A DNA stretch of 64,000 nucleotides from Lentibacter sp. XHP0401 (GTDB taxonomy: Bacteria; Pseudomonadota; Alphaproteobacteria; Rhodobacterales; Rhodobacteraceae), in NCBI RefSeq assembly GCF_025751535.1, contig NZ_JAOWLC010000010.1, forward strand, positions 1 to 64,000. Direction: 5' to 3'. The notes below the pieces were generated by a model. It was not told the DNA's origin. It did no database searches and saw only the letters and a program-made list of their open reading frames with translations. Position numbers and translations under genes: made by a program. This document shows, one piece after another, positions 43,795 to 52,089 of the stretch (position 1 is its first letter; each line of letters starts with the position of its first letter).

Positions 43795-43816
43795 CCCTCC
43801 TAGGTCTAGTGGAGGG
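43795..43816 (-). promoter_or_regulatory. Inverted repeat that covers the luxI ribosome-binding site
   Basis: On the minus strand CCCTCC (43816-43811) is followed by a 10-base loop and GGAGGG (43800-43795). GGAGGG is the Shine-Dalgarno of luxI, six bases before its ATG. The arms are perfectly complementary, so in RNA the hairpin would hide the ribosome site. As DNA the 22-bp palindrome could instead be an operator. Confidence 0.65.
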
Positions 43817-43864
43817 AATTATGACGGAAGTCTTAACAACCTTTAAGTGCGGCGCGCGGTCGGT

Positions 43865-44593
43865 CTAGACTATGATGAGCCCATGTTGCAAAGCCCGCGC
43901 AACCGCGTGAGTTGTATTCGCCGCGCCAAGCTTGAAGCGGGCGGACTCAATATAGACCCTGAGTGTATGCTCCGATATCGACAATGTATTCGCAACTTGG
44001 GCGCGGCTGTAACCCATAGCCAGAAAAGTCATAGCATCAACCTCGCGCGGAGAAAGCGCGCGCGCCGCTTCCGGAGCGCGGTCGGGTTCGAACTCCAGTG
44101 CCTTCTGGTTGAAGTAATGCCCCACCAGAATAAGCTCGCGGCGGCTGGTTTCGATAAACTCGGCCCAGGTATCGTCATCGCAATTGTGGCTCACTGTGAA
44201 GAGCGCAAACTGCCCGCTCGGGCCACGTATCGGAACGGAAAACCCCTGATTGCCGACTCCATGGGCAATGGCCTCGGCCTGAAACGCCTGTGCAGGTTTG
44301 GTTGACCAGTTGAGCATCTTCCAGTCCACCGGATGAAAGCGCTGATAACAACCGGCCACCACAGGATCGACCCTCAGATATTCTTTCTCGATGTAACGCT
44401 GCACCCAGACAGGGTCATATGTTCCGCAGCCATACTGCTCACCTGCGCCGCTGACCCAGTGATAGACCAGATGGTCAACCTTGAAATAGTCACGCAAACG
44501 CTCCGAGAGCACCTGAAGCTCGGTCAGCTCAGACGCCTGCTCCAGTGCCTCCAAAATCGCAATGAACGCCAAACCGTCCTTCATTCGCGCCAC
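43865..44593 (-). CDS. luxR: LuxR family AHL-responsive transcription regulator
   Basis: The 242-residue protein has an N-terminal autoinducer domain with the conserved set Trp63, Tyr67, Asp76, Pro77 and Trp91, and a C-terminal GerE-type HTH (about 180-240) with LSPREVDAMTFLAMGYS. It should bind AHL made by the adjacent LuxI and regulate target promoters as a dimer. I prefer GTG 44593, which has GGGGAGAG six bases upstream; ATG 44584 is possible. Its 5' end overlaps a small ORF that may control its translation. Confidence 0.92.
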   Translation of the reverse strand: MARMKDGLAFIAILEALEQASELTELQVLSERLRDYFKVDHLVYHWVSGAGEQYGCGTYDPVWVQRYIEKEYLRVDPVVAGCYQRFHPVDWKMLNWSTKPAQAFQAEAIAHGVGNQGFSVPIRGPSGQFALFTVSHNCDDDTWAEFIETSRRELILVGHYFNQKALEFEPDRAPEAARALSPREVDAMTFLAMGYSRAQVANTLSISEHTLRVYIESARFKLGAANTTHAVARALQHGLIIV

Positions 44594-44744
44594 GCACGTC
44601 TCTCCCCTCAGGCATGGACGCCAGCTCACACGCCGCCAGAAGCGCCGTGTCGTCCAACTGTTCGGCAAGCTTGGGTAGGCCATTGGCCCTCGCGAAGCTA
44701 CGCAGGTCAGTCAGAACGTCCAGAATCCAGTCATTCGTCATCAT
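44529..44744 (-). CDS. Small protein overlapping the luxR start
   Basis: The 71-residue ORF opens MMTNDWILDVLTDLRSFARA and has a good Shine-Dalgarno (AAGGCGAG). The N-terminal 43 residues are a helical, Leu/Ala-rich sequence resembling small proteins I recall beside luxR genes in Rhodobacterales; that recollection needs a search. The rest is Gly-rich. It overlaps the luxR start by about 65 bases in another frame. It may be a functional regulator or a leader peptide that couples translation of luxR. No known domain is visible. Confidence 0.6.
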   Translation of the reverse strand: MMTNDWILDVLTDLRSFARANGLPKLAEQLDDTALLAACELASMPEGRDVRGANEGRFGVHCDFGGTGAGV

Positions 44745-44762
44745 GATACTCGCCTTTGAAGG

Positions 44763-44779
44763 GTTAACGAAGGGTTAAT
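44763..44779 (-). promoter_or_regulatory. CtrA-like box upstream of the quorum-sensing operon
   Basis: The sequence GTTAAC-N5-GTTAAT matches the CtrA full site GTTAAC-N5-GTTAAC at eleven of twelve positions; it is part of an 11-base direct repeat. It lies 19-35 bases before the small ORF start. CtrA links quorum sensing to cell-cycle and gene-transfer functions in Rhodobacterales, so the site fits; whether it activates or represses depends on the unknown start of transcription. Confidence 0.65.
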
Positions 44780-44865
44780 AGAAGTGTATCATGAACCCGA
44801 AATTCAACCTATTCGCGAGTATTCCTTCCTCAGAACTGGCGAGGTGTTATTTTTCAAGCCTTTGA

Positions 44866-44904
44866 AAAGAAAAGCCCCGCGCTTGGGGATTCCAAACACG
44901 GGGC
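44866..44904 (-). terminator. Terminator of ccr
   Basis: On the minus strand GCCCCG (44904-44899) pairs with CGGGGC (44879-44874), with an inner TTGG/CCAA pairing, and a TTTTCTTTT tract follows. It lies about 20 bases past the ccr stop. Confidence 0.75.
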
Positions 44905-44923
44905 AAAACTTCTGTTCGGCGGC

Positions 44924-46210
44924 TTACTTGCCCGCTTCGAGCACGTCTTCAAGGGTCCGCAGGCCCGTTTTAGGCGCCTGAACCAGAACCGACATGTTGC
45001 CGGGCTTGTGCTCGTTGCGCAGCATTTTCATGTGCGCGGCGGGGATATCATCCCATGAGAACACTTCCGACATGCAAGGATCAATCCGCCGTTCGGTCAT
45101 CAGACGGTTGGCTGAAGCGGCCTGCTTGAGGTGGGCAAAGTGGCTGCCTTGGATGCGCTTCTGGTGCATCCAGAGGTAGCGCACATCAAAGGTGCAGTTA
45201 AAGCCCGATGTGCCTGCGCAAATCACGATCATACCGCCTTTTTTACATACGAATGTCGAGACAGGGAATGTCGCCTCTCCGGGGTGTTCAAACACGATAT
45301 CGACGTTGTTGCCCTTGCCGGTGATGTCCCAGATCGCTTTGCCGAACTTGCGGGTTTCTTTGAACCATTCAGCATACTCAGGTGTGTTGACTGTGGGCAA
45401 CTGGCCCCAGCAGTTGAAATCCTTACGGTTGATCACGCCTTTGGCACCCAGCCCCATGACAAACTCGCGCTTGTCCTCGTCACTGATCACCCCGATGGCG
45501 TTGCCGCCCGCGGCATTGATGAGCTGGATCGCAAAAGAGCCAAGACCGCCTGACGCCCCCCAAACCAGAACATTCTGGCCGGGCTTCAGTTCGTGCGGGT
45601 GATGGCCGAAGAGCATACGGTAGGCAGTGGCAAGCGTGAGCGTGTAGCAGGCGCTCTCTTCCCATGTCAGGTGTTTGGGGCGTGGCAAAAGCTGCTGCGC
45701 CTGCACGTTGGTAAACTGTGCAAACGAGCCGTCAGGTGTCTCGTAGCCCCAGATCCGCTGGCTCGGAGAATACATCGGGTCACCGCCGTTGCATTCTTCG
45801 TCTTCACCGTCGTCCTGATTGCAGTGAATGACAACCTCGTCGCCCACTTTCCATTGTTTGACCTTGTCACCCACGGCCCAAACAATGCCAGACGCATCGG
45901 AGCCTGCAATGTGATAATCTGCGCCATGGCTGTCAAACGGGCTGATAGGAACACCAAGACCCGCCCAGACACCATTGTAGTTCACACCTGCAGCCATCAC
46001 CAAAACCAGAACCTCGTGGCTGTCGAGCACGGGCGTATCGACCACTTCCACCTGGAAGCTTTTGTCAGGCTCGCCATGCCGCTCGCGGCGGATGGCCCAA
46101 GCATACATCTGCTTTGGCACATAGCCGAGGGGTGGCATTTCGCCAATTTCATAGAGGTCTTTTTCGGGCGCATCGTAAGGCGCAATACCTGTCTCGGTGT
46201 CCAAAGCCAT
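44924..46210 (-). CDS. ccr: Crotonyl-CoA carboxylase/reductase
   Basis: The 428-residue medium-chain dehydrogenase/reductase catalyses reductive carboxylation of crotonyl-CoA to (2S)-ethylmalonyl-CoA with NADPH. It has the nucleotide-binding VWGASGGLGSFAIQL and the family's conserved DPMYSPSQRIWGYE and EYAEWFKETRKFGK segments. Length matches known Ccr (about 430). It is the key enzyme of the ethylmalonyl-CoA pathway. Start ATG 46210 sits behind GGAGAAG. It is separated from ecm by a PlsB-like gene. Confidence 0.96.
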   Translation of the reverse strand: MALDTETGIAPYDAPEKDLYEIGEMPPLGYVPKQMYAWAIRRERHGEPDKSFQVEVVDTPVLDSHEVLVLVMAAGVNYNGVWAGLGVPISPFDSHGADYHIAGSDASGIVWAVGDKVKQWKVGDEVVIHCNQDDGEDEECNGGDPMYSPSQRIWGYETPDGSFAQFTNVQAQQLLPRPKHLTWEESACYTLTLATAYRMLFGHHPHELKPGQNVLVWGASGGLGSFAIQLINAAGGNAIGVISDEDKREFVMGLGAKGVINRKDFNCWGQLPTVNTPEYAEWFKETRKFGKAIWDITGKGNNVDIVFEHPGEATFPVSTFVCKKGGMIVICAGTSGFNCTFDVRYLWMHQKRIQGSHFAHLKQAASANRLMTERRIDPCMSEVFSWDDIPAAHMKMLRNEHKPGNMSVLVQAPKTGLRTLEDVLEAGK

Positions 46211-46306
46211 TTGTCTTCTCCATTGTCTGCTGCGGGCTAAAGGGCCGTATTTTGCCGCACCGCAGAATCGCATTTCCAGCCTCAGGGATATCGAGCCGCA
46301 CGCAAC

Positions 46307-46313
46307 TTTGCAA
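46307..46313 (-). promoter_or_regulatory. TTTGCAA element upstream of ccr
   Basis: A TTTGCAA next to a CGCAA half (46301-46313) lies about 97 bases before ccr. TTTGCAA-type half-sites are reported for the regulators PccR/RamB that control acyl-CoA genes in alphaproteobacteria. The match is short and could be chance. Confidence 0.25.
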
Positions 46314-46369
46314 CGCCGTTTAGGTGTTTTTTGTAATTATATAACCGAGCAGATGCAGAAAAGCCTTCG

Positions 46370-47725
46370 CTAGCGCAGCAAATGCGCAATGGAATTGGCA
46401 TAGTAGCGCACCAGCGGAGCGCCCCCTTCGGTTATGACGTAAAAGCCGTTCTGCTCGGCCACAAAGCCGCGGCCCTCCAGATTGCGCAACCCATATTCCA
46501 CGGCATAGCCCATGTCTTCACGCGGCGCGTGAATATGCGCATCAGGCATCGCCTCAACGAGTGCTTGAAACGCCTCTGCATACTGCTCGCGTGTCATAGG
46601 GCCCTCCGCACGGACAAAAACACTCGCTGCCAAAGGCACAGGCAAGACCGGCACGACATCTCCGATCCGCCGCATCAGGTCGGCGGCAAGGTCTTCCACC
46701 ACAATCTCGCCACCATCCGAAAATCCGCGCAAAGACAGAGGCTCGCCAAAGCTCACAGCCGCATAACCAAAGCGGTGATACTTCCGCAGCAACCAACGCC
46801 AGATGATGCGAAAGATGTATTTCACCACAACCGATATCCGCGCACGAAAGCGCCTGTCGCCGCGCTCGCCGGCTGCCACCAGTATTTTGTCTTCAAACAC
46901 GCGGTCATAATTGATTGCCACAGGCACAAAGACCACATCACGCGTCTCCGCATCATAGCCATTCACAATATAACTGAGGATGCCCAACTTCGGCTTGGCC
47001 AGCGCCCCGTCAAGTGAAAGCCCCCCCTCGGGGAAGACCGCCTGCGTGACGCCACCTTCCGTTGCGAGCGCCACATAGCGCGCCAGCACGCGGCGATAGA
47101 GGTCACCGCGTGATTTGCGGCGGATAAAATAAGCTCCCATCGCGCGGATCAGGCGGGAGAGCGGCCAGACTCGCGCCCACTCGCCCACAGCATAAGACAA
47201 AGCGCTTTGCTCGGCGGCAAGATACGTCACCAGCACATAATCCATATTGCTGCGGTGGTTCATCACAAACACAACGGTTGCATCACGGTCCACTGCCGCA
47301 AGCGTTTCACGGGCATGATGCCCGAGGCGCACACGATAAAGCCGGCGGCTCAGAAACCGCGACAGGCGAATCGCGAAACCGTAATACATCGTGGCACTGA
47401 ACGAAGGCACAATCTCGCGCGCATACCTCCGCGCGCGCTCGAAAGCCACGTTCTCGGGCACGCCTTCCTTTTTGGCATGGTCCGAAATGGCCTGCCAGAC
47501 CTCTCCATCATAAATCAGCCGCTGGATCATATCGTGCCGCCGCGCCAGCTTGAACGGCTCGATCGGCCGCTCCAGCCGCTCGTTGAGCTTGGCCACAGCC
47601 TTTTCCATCCGCCTTCGAAAGAACCACCGCACAGACGGAAACAGAAAATGCGAAGCAAAAGTCACCGCTGCAAACAGCAAAATAACGAGCAGAAGCCAAA
47701 GCGGGATTTCGACAGCGTGAAACAT
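46370..47725 (-). CDS. PlsB-like glycerol-3-phosphate acyltransferase
   Basis: The 451-residue protein has an N-terminal membrane helix (about 8-30), the acyltransferase HX4D box NHRSNMD and the FPEGGLSLDGALAKPKLG segment, close to the EGGRSRTG...PKTG motif of PlsB. PlsB-type enzymes acylate the sn-1 position of glycerol-3-phosphate for phospholipid synthesis. At 451 residues it is much shorter than E. coli PlsB (about 800), lacking the long flanking regions. Start ATG 47725 follows AAAGGTGG. It is divergent from ecm. Confidence 0.82.
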   Translation of the reverse strand: MFHAVEIPLWLLLVILLFAAVTFASHFLFPSVRWFFRRRMEKAVAKLNERLERPIEPFKLARRHDMIQRLIYDGEVWQAISDHAKKEGVPENVAFERARRYAREIVPSFSATMYYGFAIRLSRFLSRRLYRVRLGHHARETLAAVDRDATVVFVMNHRSNMDYVLVTYLAAEQSALSYAVGEWARVWPLSRLIRAMGAYFIRRKSRGDLYRRVLARYVALATEGGVTQAVFPEGGLSLDGALAKPKLGILSYIVNGYDAETRDVVFVPVAINYDRVFEDKILVAAGERGDRRFRARISVVVKYIFRIIWRWLLRKYHRFGYAAVSFGEPLSLRGFSDGGEIVVEDLAADLMRRIGDVVPVLPVPLAASVFVRAEGPMTREQYAEAFQALVEAMPDAHIHAPREDMGYAVEYGLRNLEGRGFVAEQNGFYVITEGGAPLVRYYANSIAHLLR

Positions 47726-47879
47726 GATCCACCTTTGCCAGAACCAAGCTCCGTTGCAAGGATATTGAGAATCCCCCCCCAAAGCCATGCCGCAACGCAG
47801 CGAATTGACGCGCCAGAAAATTCCAAGTATCAAGCCTTCAACGTAAGATAATTACCCAAACTGATTCACGAGGCCCCAC

Positions 47880-49880
47880 ATGTCGCAAGCGCAAAAAGAC
47901 CGCCAAGAAAGCGGGTCCGATCGTCAAGCCGATCGTCCATGGCTCATTCGCACCTATGCGGGCCACTCAACCGCGGCCGCCTCAAACGCGCTCTACCGCT
48001 CCAATCTCGCGAAGGGCCAGACAGGTCTCTCGGTTGCCTTCGATCTGCCCACCCAGACAGGCTATGACAGCGATCATGTTCTCTCACGTGGTGAGGTCGG
48101 CAAAGTCGGCGTGCCTGTCTGTCACTTGGGCGATATGCGCGCCTTGTTCAAAGACATTCCGCTGGAACAAATGAACACCTCGATGACAATCAACGCAACA
48201 GCCCCTTGGCTGCTTGCGCTCTACATCGCCGTCGCCGAAGAGCAAGGCGCCGATGTGAGCGCGCTGCAAGGTACAGTGCAGAACGATCTCATCAAAGAAT
48301 ACCTCAGCCGCGGCACATATGTTTGCCCCCCCGCGCCGAGCCTCAAGATGATCGGCGATGTGGCCGAGTATTGCTACACCCATGTTCCCAAGTGGAACCC
48401 GATGAACGTCTGCTCCTATCACTTGCAAGAAGCTGGCGCGACGCCCGAGCAGGAGCTTGCCTTTGCCCTCGCCACAGCCGTTGCCGTGCTCGATGAGCTG
48501 AAGCCGCGCGTTCCTGCCGAGGACTTCCCCGCGCTTTGCGGGCGGATTTCGTTTTTCGTAAACGCTGGCATCCGCTTCGTCACCGAAATGTGCAAAATGC
48601 GCGCTTTCGTCGATCTTTGGGATGAAATCCTGCTCGAACGCTATGGCGTGACCGATGCCAAGTTCCGCCGCTTCCGTTACGGTGTGCAAGTGAACTCGCT
48701 GGGCCTCACCGAGCAGCAACCCGAAAACAACGTCTACCGCATCCTCATAGAAATGCTCGCCGTGACGCTGAGCAAAAAGGCCCGCGCCCGCGCCGTGCAG
48801 CTCCCCGCGTGGAACGAGGCCCTTGGCCTGCCGCGCCCGTGGGATCAGCAATGGTCCATGCGAATGCAGCAGATCATGGCCTTCGAGACCGACCTCCTGG
48901 AATATGACGACCTGTTCGATGGCAACCCCGCTGTGGATGCCAAAGTCGAAGCGCTCAAAACCGGCACACGCCAAGAGCTTGCCGGCCTTGATGGTATGGG
49001 TGGCGCGATCAAAGCGATCGACTATATGAAAGCCCAGCTCGTCACGTCCAACGCCGAGCGTTTGGGCCGGATCGAGGCGGGCGAAACTGTGGTTGTTGGG
49101 GTGAACAAATACACCCAGACTGAACCAAGCCCCCTCATGAGCGCCGATGGCGGCATCATGACAGTCGATCCTGCCACAGAAGCCGAGCAAATCTCGCGCC
49201 TGACCGAGTGGCGCGCCGCGCGCGATGAAGCCGCCGTGCGATCAGCGCTCGCAGCGCTGCGCGAAGCGGCCGCCATGGGTCAGAATATCATGCCGGCCTC
49301 TATCGTTGCCGCCAAAGCCGGCGCAACCACAGGCGAATGGGCCGCCCAGATGCGCGCGGTGCATGGCGAATACCGTGGGCCAACGGGCGTCTCGCCCTCG
49401 CCTTCAAACAAAACCGAAGGGCTCGATGATCTGCGCGCCGCCGTGGATCAGGTCTCTGACAAACTCGGCCGCCGCCTTGCCTTTCTCATCGGCAAACCCG
49501 GCCTTGACGGCCACAGCAACGGCGCCGAACAGATCGCCTACCGCGCCCGCGACTGCGGCATGAGCATCACCTATGATGGCATCCGCCTCACCCCCGAAGA
49601 ACTGGTGAGTGCCGCGCAAGAGCAAGGCTCTCATGTTGTCGGCCTCTCAATCCTGTCCGGCTCCCACATCCCGCTTGTGGAAGAACTGATGCAGCGCATG
49701 GAAGCCGCTGGCCTCACCCACATCCCCGTCATCGTCGGCGGCATCATCCCCGATGAAGACGCCAAACGCCTGCTGGCGATGGGAGTCGCGCGAGTCTATA
49801 CCCCGAAAGATTTCGAGCTGAACACCATCATGAAAGACGTGATCACACTGGCCGAGCCAAAGGCAGAAGCTGCCGAATAA
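47880..49880 (+). CDS. ecm: (2R)-Ethylmalonyl-CoA mutase (MeaA-type, B12-dependent)
   Basis: The 666-residue mutase converts (2R)-ethylmalonyl-CoA to (2S)-methylsuccinyl-CoA using adenosylcobalamin. The catalytic barrel covers about 1-510, and the cobalamin domain carries DGHSNG, with His545 as lower ligand, followed by GLSILSG. It resembles methylmalonyl-CoA mutase large subunit in a single chain. Together with ccr it forms the core of the ethylmalonyl-CoA pathway. No Shine-Dalgarno of note precedes the ATG. Confidence 0.95.
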   Translation: MSQAQKDRQESGSDRQADRPWLIRTYAGHSTAAASNALYRSNLAKGQTGLSVAFDLPTQTGYDSDHVLSRGEVGKVGVPVCHLGDMRALFKDIPLEQMNTSMTINATAPWLLALYIAVAEEQGADVSALQGTVQNDLIKEYLSRGTYVCPPAPSLKMIGDVAEYCYTHVPKWNPMNVCSYHLQEAGATPEQELAFALATAVAVLDELKPRVPAEDFPALCGRISFFVNAGIRFVTEMCKMRAFVDLWDEILLERYGVTDAKFRRFRYGVQVNSLGLTEQQPENNVYRILIEMLAVTLSKKARARAVQLPAWNEALGLPRPWDQQWSMRMQQIMAFETDLLEYDDLFDGNPAVDAKVEALKTGTRQELAGLDGMGGAIKAIDYMKAQLVTSNAERLGRIEAGETVVVGVNKYTQTEPSPLMSADGGIMTVDPATEAEQISRLTEWRAARDEAAVRSALAALREAAAMGQNIMPASIVAAKAGATTGEWAAQMRAVHGEYRGPTGVSPSPSNKTEGLDDLRAAVDQVSDKLGRRLAFLIGKPGLDGHSNGAEQIAYRARDCGMSITYDGIRLTPEELVSAAQEQGSHVVGLSILSGSHIPLVEELMQRMEAAGLTHIPVIVGGIIPDEDAKRLLAMGVARVYTPKDFELNTIMKDVITLAEPKAEAAE

Positions 49881-49973
49881 GGCGCGCGCATCAATTTTCA
49901 AGGTCTGGCATCCCTGACTTTGCAGCGCGCGAGCCGAAGCGCATGTTCCAAGCACCTTAAAAGGAGGTGCAAC

Positions 49974-50333
49974 ATGACACGTTTTGCAAAATTCATTACC
50001 CTCGCCGCCTTCGGCCTCACCCTCGCCGCCTGCGATGTGGCCTACCCCGTCACCGTGATAGGTGACAACGGAATGACCTTCCGTGGCTCGGCCACCAACA
50101 CCTTCCTCGAAGGCGGCAGCTTCCACGCGACCAATGGCAAATCCGTCTGTATGGGGCAGTATCAACAGTATAAAGACATCACGACAGTCAGCTTCCCCGT
50201 CACCTGCAACAACGGGCTCACCGGCGTCGGCACGGCTTACTTCCAGAGCGCCCAAAGCGGCTCGGGCTTTGTCACAATGTCCGATGGCTCGCGCTGGCAG
50301 TTCCTCTTCGGCAAGGGCGCAACACGCATCTAA
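49974..50333 (+). CDS. Small hypothetical lipoprotein
   Basis: The 119-residue protein has a lipobox (LAAC, Cys20) after a short hydrophobic signal and a mature domain with two further Cys. No family is recognised. The start has an ideal AAGGAGGTG Shine-Dalgarno, four bases before the ATG, which suggests strong translation. The gene lies between ecm and deoD, all on the plus strand, but gaps of 70-90 bases allow separate promoters. Confidence 0.7.
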   Translation: MTRFAKFITLAAFGLTLAACDVAYPVTVIGDNGMTFRGSATNTFLEGGSFHATNGKSVCMGQYQQYKDITTVSFPVTCNNGLTGVGTAYFQSAQSGSGFVTMSDGSRWQFLFGKGATRI

Positions 50334-50405
50334 AGCGTTGCAGAGCCTTCCGCTTTGGCGATACTGATCCGCAATCCGCAAACCCGAAGCGAAAGGCTCT
50401 GCATC

Positions 50406-51113
50406 ATGACCACCCATATTGGCGCAAACAAAGGCGACATTGCCGAAACCGTCCTCATGCCGGGAGATCCCCTGCGCGCCAAATGGGCTGCCGAAACCTT
50501 TCTGGAAGCGCCCCGCCTCGTCAACGAAGTGCGCGGCATGCTCGGCTACACAGGCACTTACAAAGGCAACCCGGTCACCATTCACGGCTCGGGTATGGGT
50601 ATGCCGAGCTTGTCGATCTACGCCAACGAACTCATCCGCGACTTCGGCGCAAAATCCCTCATCCGCATCGGTTCCTGCGGCGGCATGCAACCTCATGTCA
50701 AAATCCGCGATGTCATCATCGCCATGAGCGCCACCTCTCTCAACACACCCTCGATGGGCCTCTTCAAAGAGGTCAACTTCGCCCCGACAGCCGATTACTC
50801 CCTGCTGCGCGCCGCCGTTGCCGCTGCCGAGGCCATGGGCGCAAAGCCTCATGTCGGCGGCATCTATTCCTCCGATGTCTTCTACGACGAGCGCCCCGAT
50901 CTCACCGAACAAATGACCCGCCACGGCATCCTCGGCGTCGAGATGGAAGCCGCCGAGCTCTACACCGTCGCCGCCCGCTTTGGTGCCCGTGCTCTCGCGG
51001 TGCTTACCGTCTCCGACCATCTGCAAACAGGCGAAGCCCTGCCAAGCAAAGATCGCGAGCAAAGCTTCGGCGAAATGGTCGAAATCGCGCTCAAAGCCGC
51101 CTTCCCTGGCTAG
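50406..51113 (+). CDS. deoD: Purine-nucleoside phosphorylase (DeoD type)
   Basis: The 235-residue enzyme is the hexameric bacterial PNP. It opens [20 protein letters not shown] and has [18 protein letters not shown] and the substrate-binding [10 protein letters not shown]. It splits purine nucleosides by phosphorolysis to base plus ribose 1-phosphate in salvage. The nucleoside ABC importer at 35-39.6 kb could supply substrates. A paired-hairpin element follows the gene. Confidence 0.94.
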   Translation: MTTHIGANKGDIAETVLMPGDPLRAKWAAETFLEAPRLVNEVRGMLGYTGTYKGNPVTIHGSGMGMPSLSIYANELIRDFGAKSLIRIGSCGGMQPHVKIRDVIIAMSATSLNTPSMGLFKEVNFAPTADYSLLRAAVAAAEAMGAKPHVGGIYSSDVFYDERPDLTEQMTRHGILGVEMEAAELYTVAARFGARALAVLTVSDHLQTGEALPSKDREQSFGEMVEIALKAAFPG

Positions 51114-51192
51114 TCTTCTTCTGTTCAAAATACCTCGGGGGTGTGGGGGCAGAGCCCCCACATGGGTCGGATTTGCGAAGCAAATTCGATCC
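51114..51192. repeat. Paired-hairpin intergenic element, copy C
   Basis: After TTCTTCTGTTCAAAATACC the element shows a first hairpin with perfect 9-bp arms (51142-51150 and 51154-51162, loop AGA). A second has 10-bp arms with one G-U pair (51167-51176 and 51180-51189, loop GAA). The lead and order match copies A and B. It separates the convergent deoD and DUF1989 genes. Confidence 0.85.
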
Positions 51193-52035
51193 CTACCTTC
51201 CGTGACTCCCGTCATAACCGTTCTGCTTCGGCGCAGCCCATCCCTCAAGTGTCCCGTCCAAAGGCTCAAACACCTCTACAAGCAACGGATAACACGCCGC
51301 CGCATCCGAGGTATGCTCACTTGAGCAGTCCCCGCCGGGGCAAGCCGACAAAGCTCCAAGCAGATCAATCTCCGCAAAGAACTCCAGATAATCGCCGACC
51401 CGAACTGGTGAAGCTTTCATGAAATACTGCCCCGTATCCCGCGTAAATCCCGTGCACATGAACACGTTCAACACATCATGCACATGCGGCTCGGCCTCTG
51501 CCAGGCTCACGCCCAGATGGTCTGCCAAAGCCCGCGTCAGGTTCGAATGGCAACAATGATGATACTGTGCGCCGCTCAGCAAATTCCCAGTATACGGGTC
51601 ACAGCGTGTCCCGATCACATCATGCACCGAGCCACCAAAACCGTCGATCCCGTACCAGCCGAGCGTGTCCTCAACAATCGTCGCCATCGGGCGCAGATGC
51701 GGAAAGTTCGACCACATCCTCTCCCCCTGCGTAATATGCGTCCCATGCAAAGCGCGGGTTTTCCCCGAGTAAAACCGCTCGCTCAAGTCATTCCGGTTCC
51801 ACAAGTTCAGATCGCCCACCTGCGGGCCGTCCACACTTGAAATGCGAAAGAATGCCCCCTGCGGCACTTCAAATGTGCAGGCCTCACGCGGTGCGGCCAC
51901 GGCCTCGCTCACCTTCCGCGCGCCAGCACGTGCCGCGCGGTAAAGCGTCATGGGCGGCGTGGGCAATGTCTCGTTCGGATAACAAATCACAGGTTCAACA
52001 GCGCGGCGCGCGGCAGCATCTTTGGGCTCGATCAT
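51193..52035 (-). CDS. DUF1989 (urea-carboxylase-associated) family protein
   Basis: The 280-residue protein has a DUF1989 core with GDLNLWNRNDLSERFYS, HHCCHSNLTRALADHLG and PVRVGDYLEFFAEID, which includes a His/Cys cluster likely to bind metal. The family is often found beside urea carboxylase or aminomethyltransferase genes, but none is close here. Reaction unknown. Its 3' end lies next to the paired-hairpin element. Confidence 0.75.
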   Translation of the reverse strand: MIEPKDAAARRAVEPVICYPNETLPTPPMTLYRAARAGARKVSEAVAAPREACTFEVPQGAFFRISSVDGPQVGDLNLWNRNDLSERFYSGKTRALHGTHITQGERMWSNFPHLRPMATIVEDTLGWYGIDGFGGSVHDVIGTRCDPYTGNLLSGAQYHHCCHSNLTRALADHLGVSLAEAEPHVHDVLNVFMCTGFTRDTGQYFMKASPVRVGDYLEFFAEIDLLGALSACPGGDCSSEHTSDAAACYPLLVEVFEPLDGTLEGWAAPKQNGYDGSHGR

Positions 52036-52089
52036 CTAGGCTTCTTTCGCTGGTTTCCAATCGCAGCCTTACAGCAATCGGACCGCGCT

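Noticed and set aside
44784-44981. A 65-codon plus-strand open frame between the quorum-sensing operon and ccr
   Set aside because: It crosses the ccr terminator and ccr 3' end and has no ribosome site.
48084-49190. A 368-codon minus-strand open frame opposite ecm
   Set aside because: It lies wholly inside the mutase coding region and has no ribosome site or family similarity.
49647-51269. A 540-codon minus-strand open frame across ecm, a lipoprotein gene and deoD
   Set aside because: It crosses three well-supported genes and an intergenic hairpin element, with no recognisable domain; it follows from low stop-codon frequency in GC-rich DNA.
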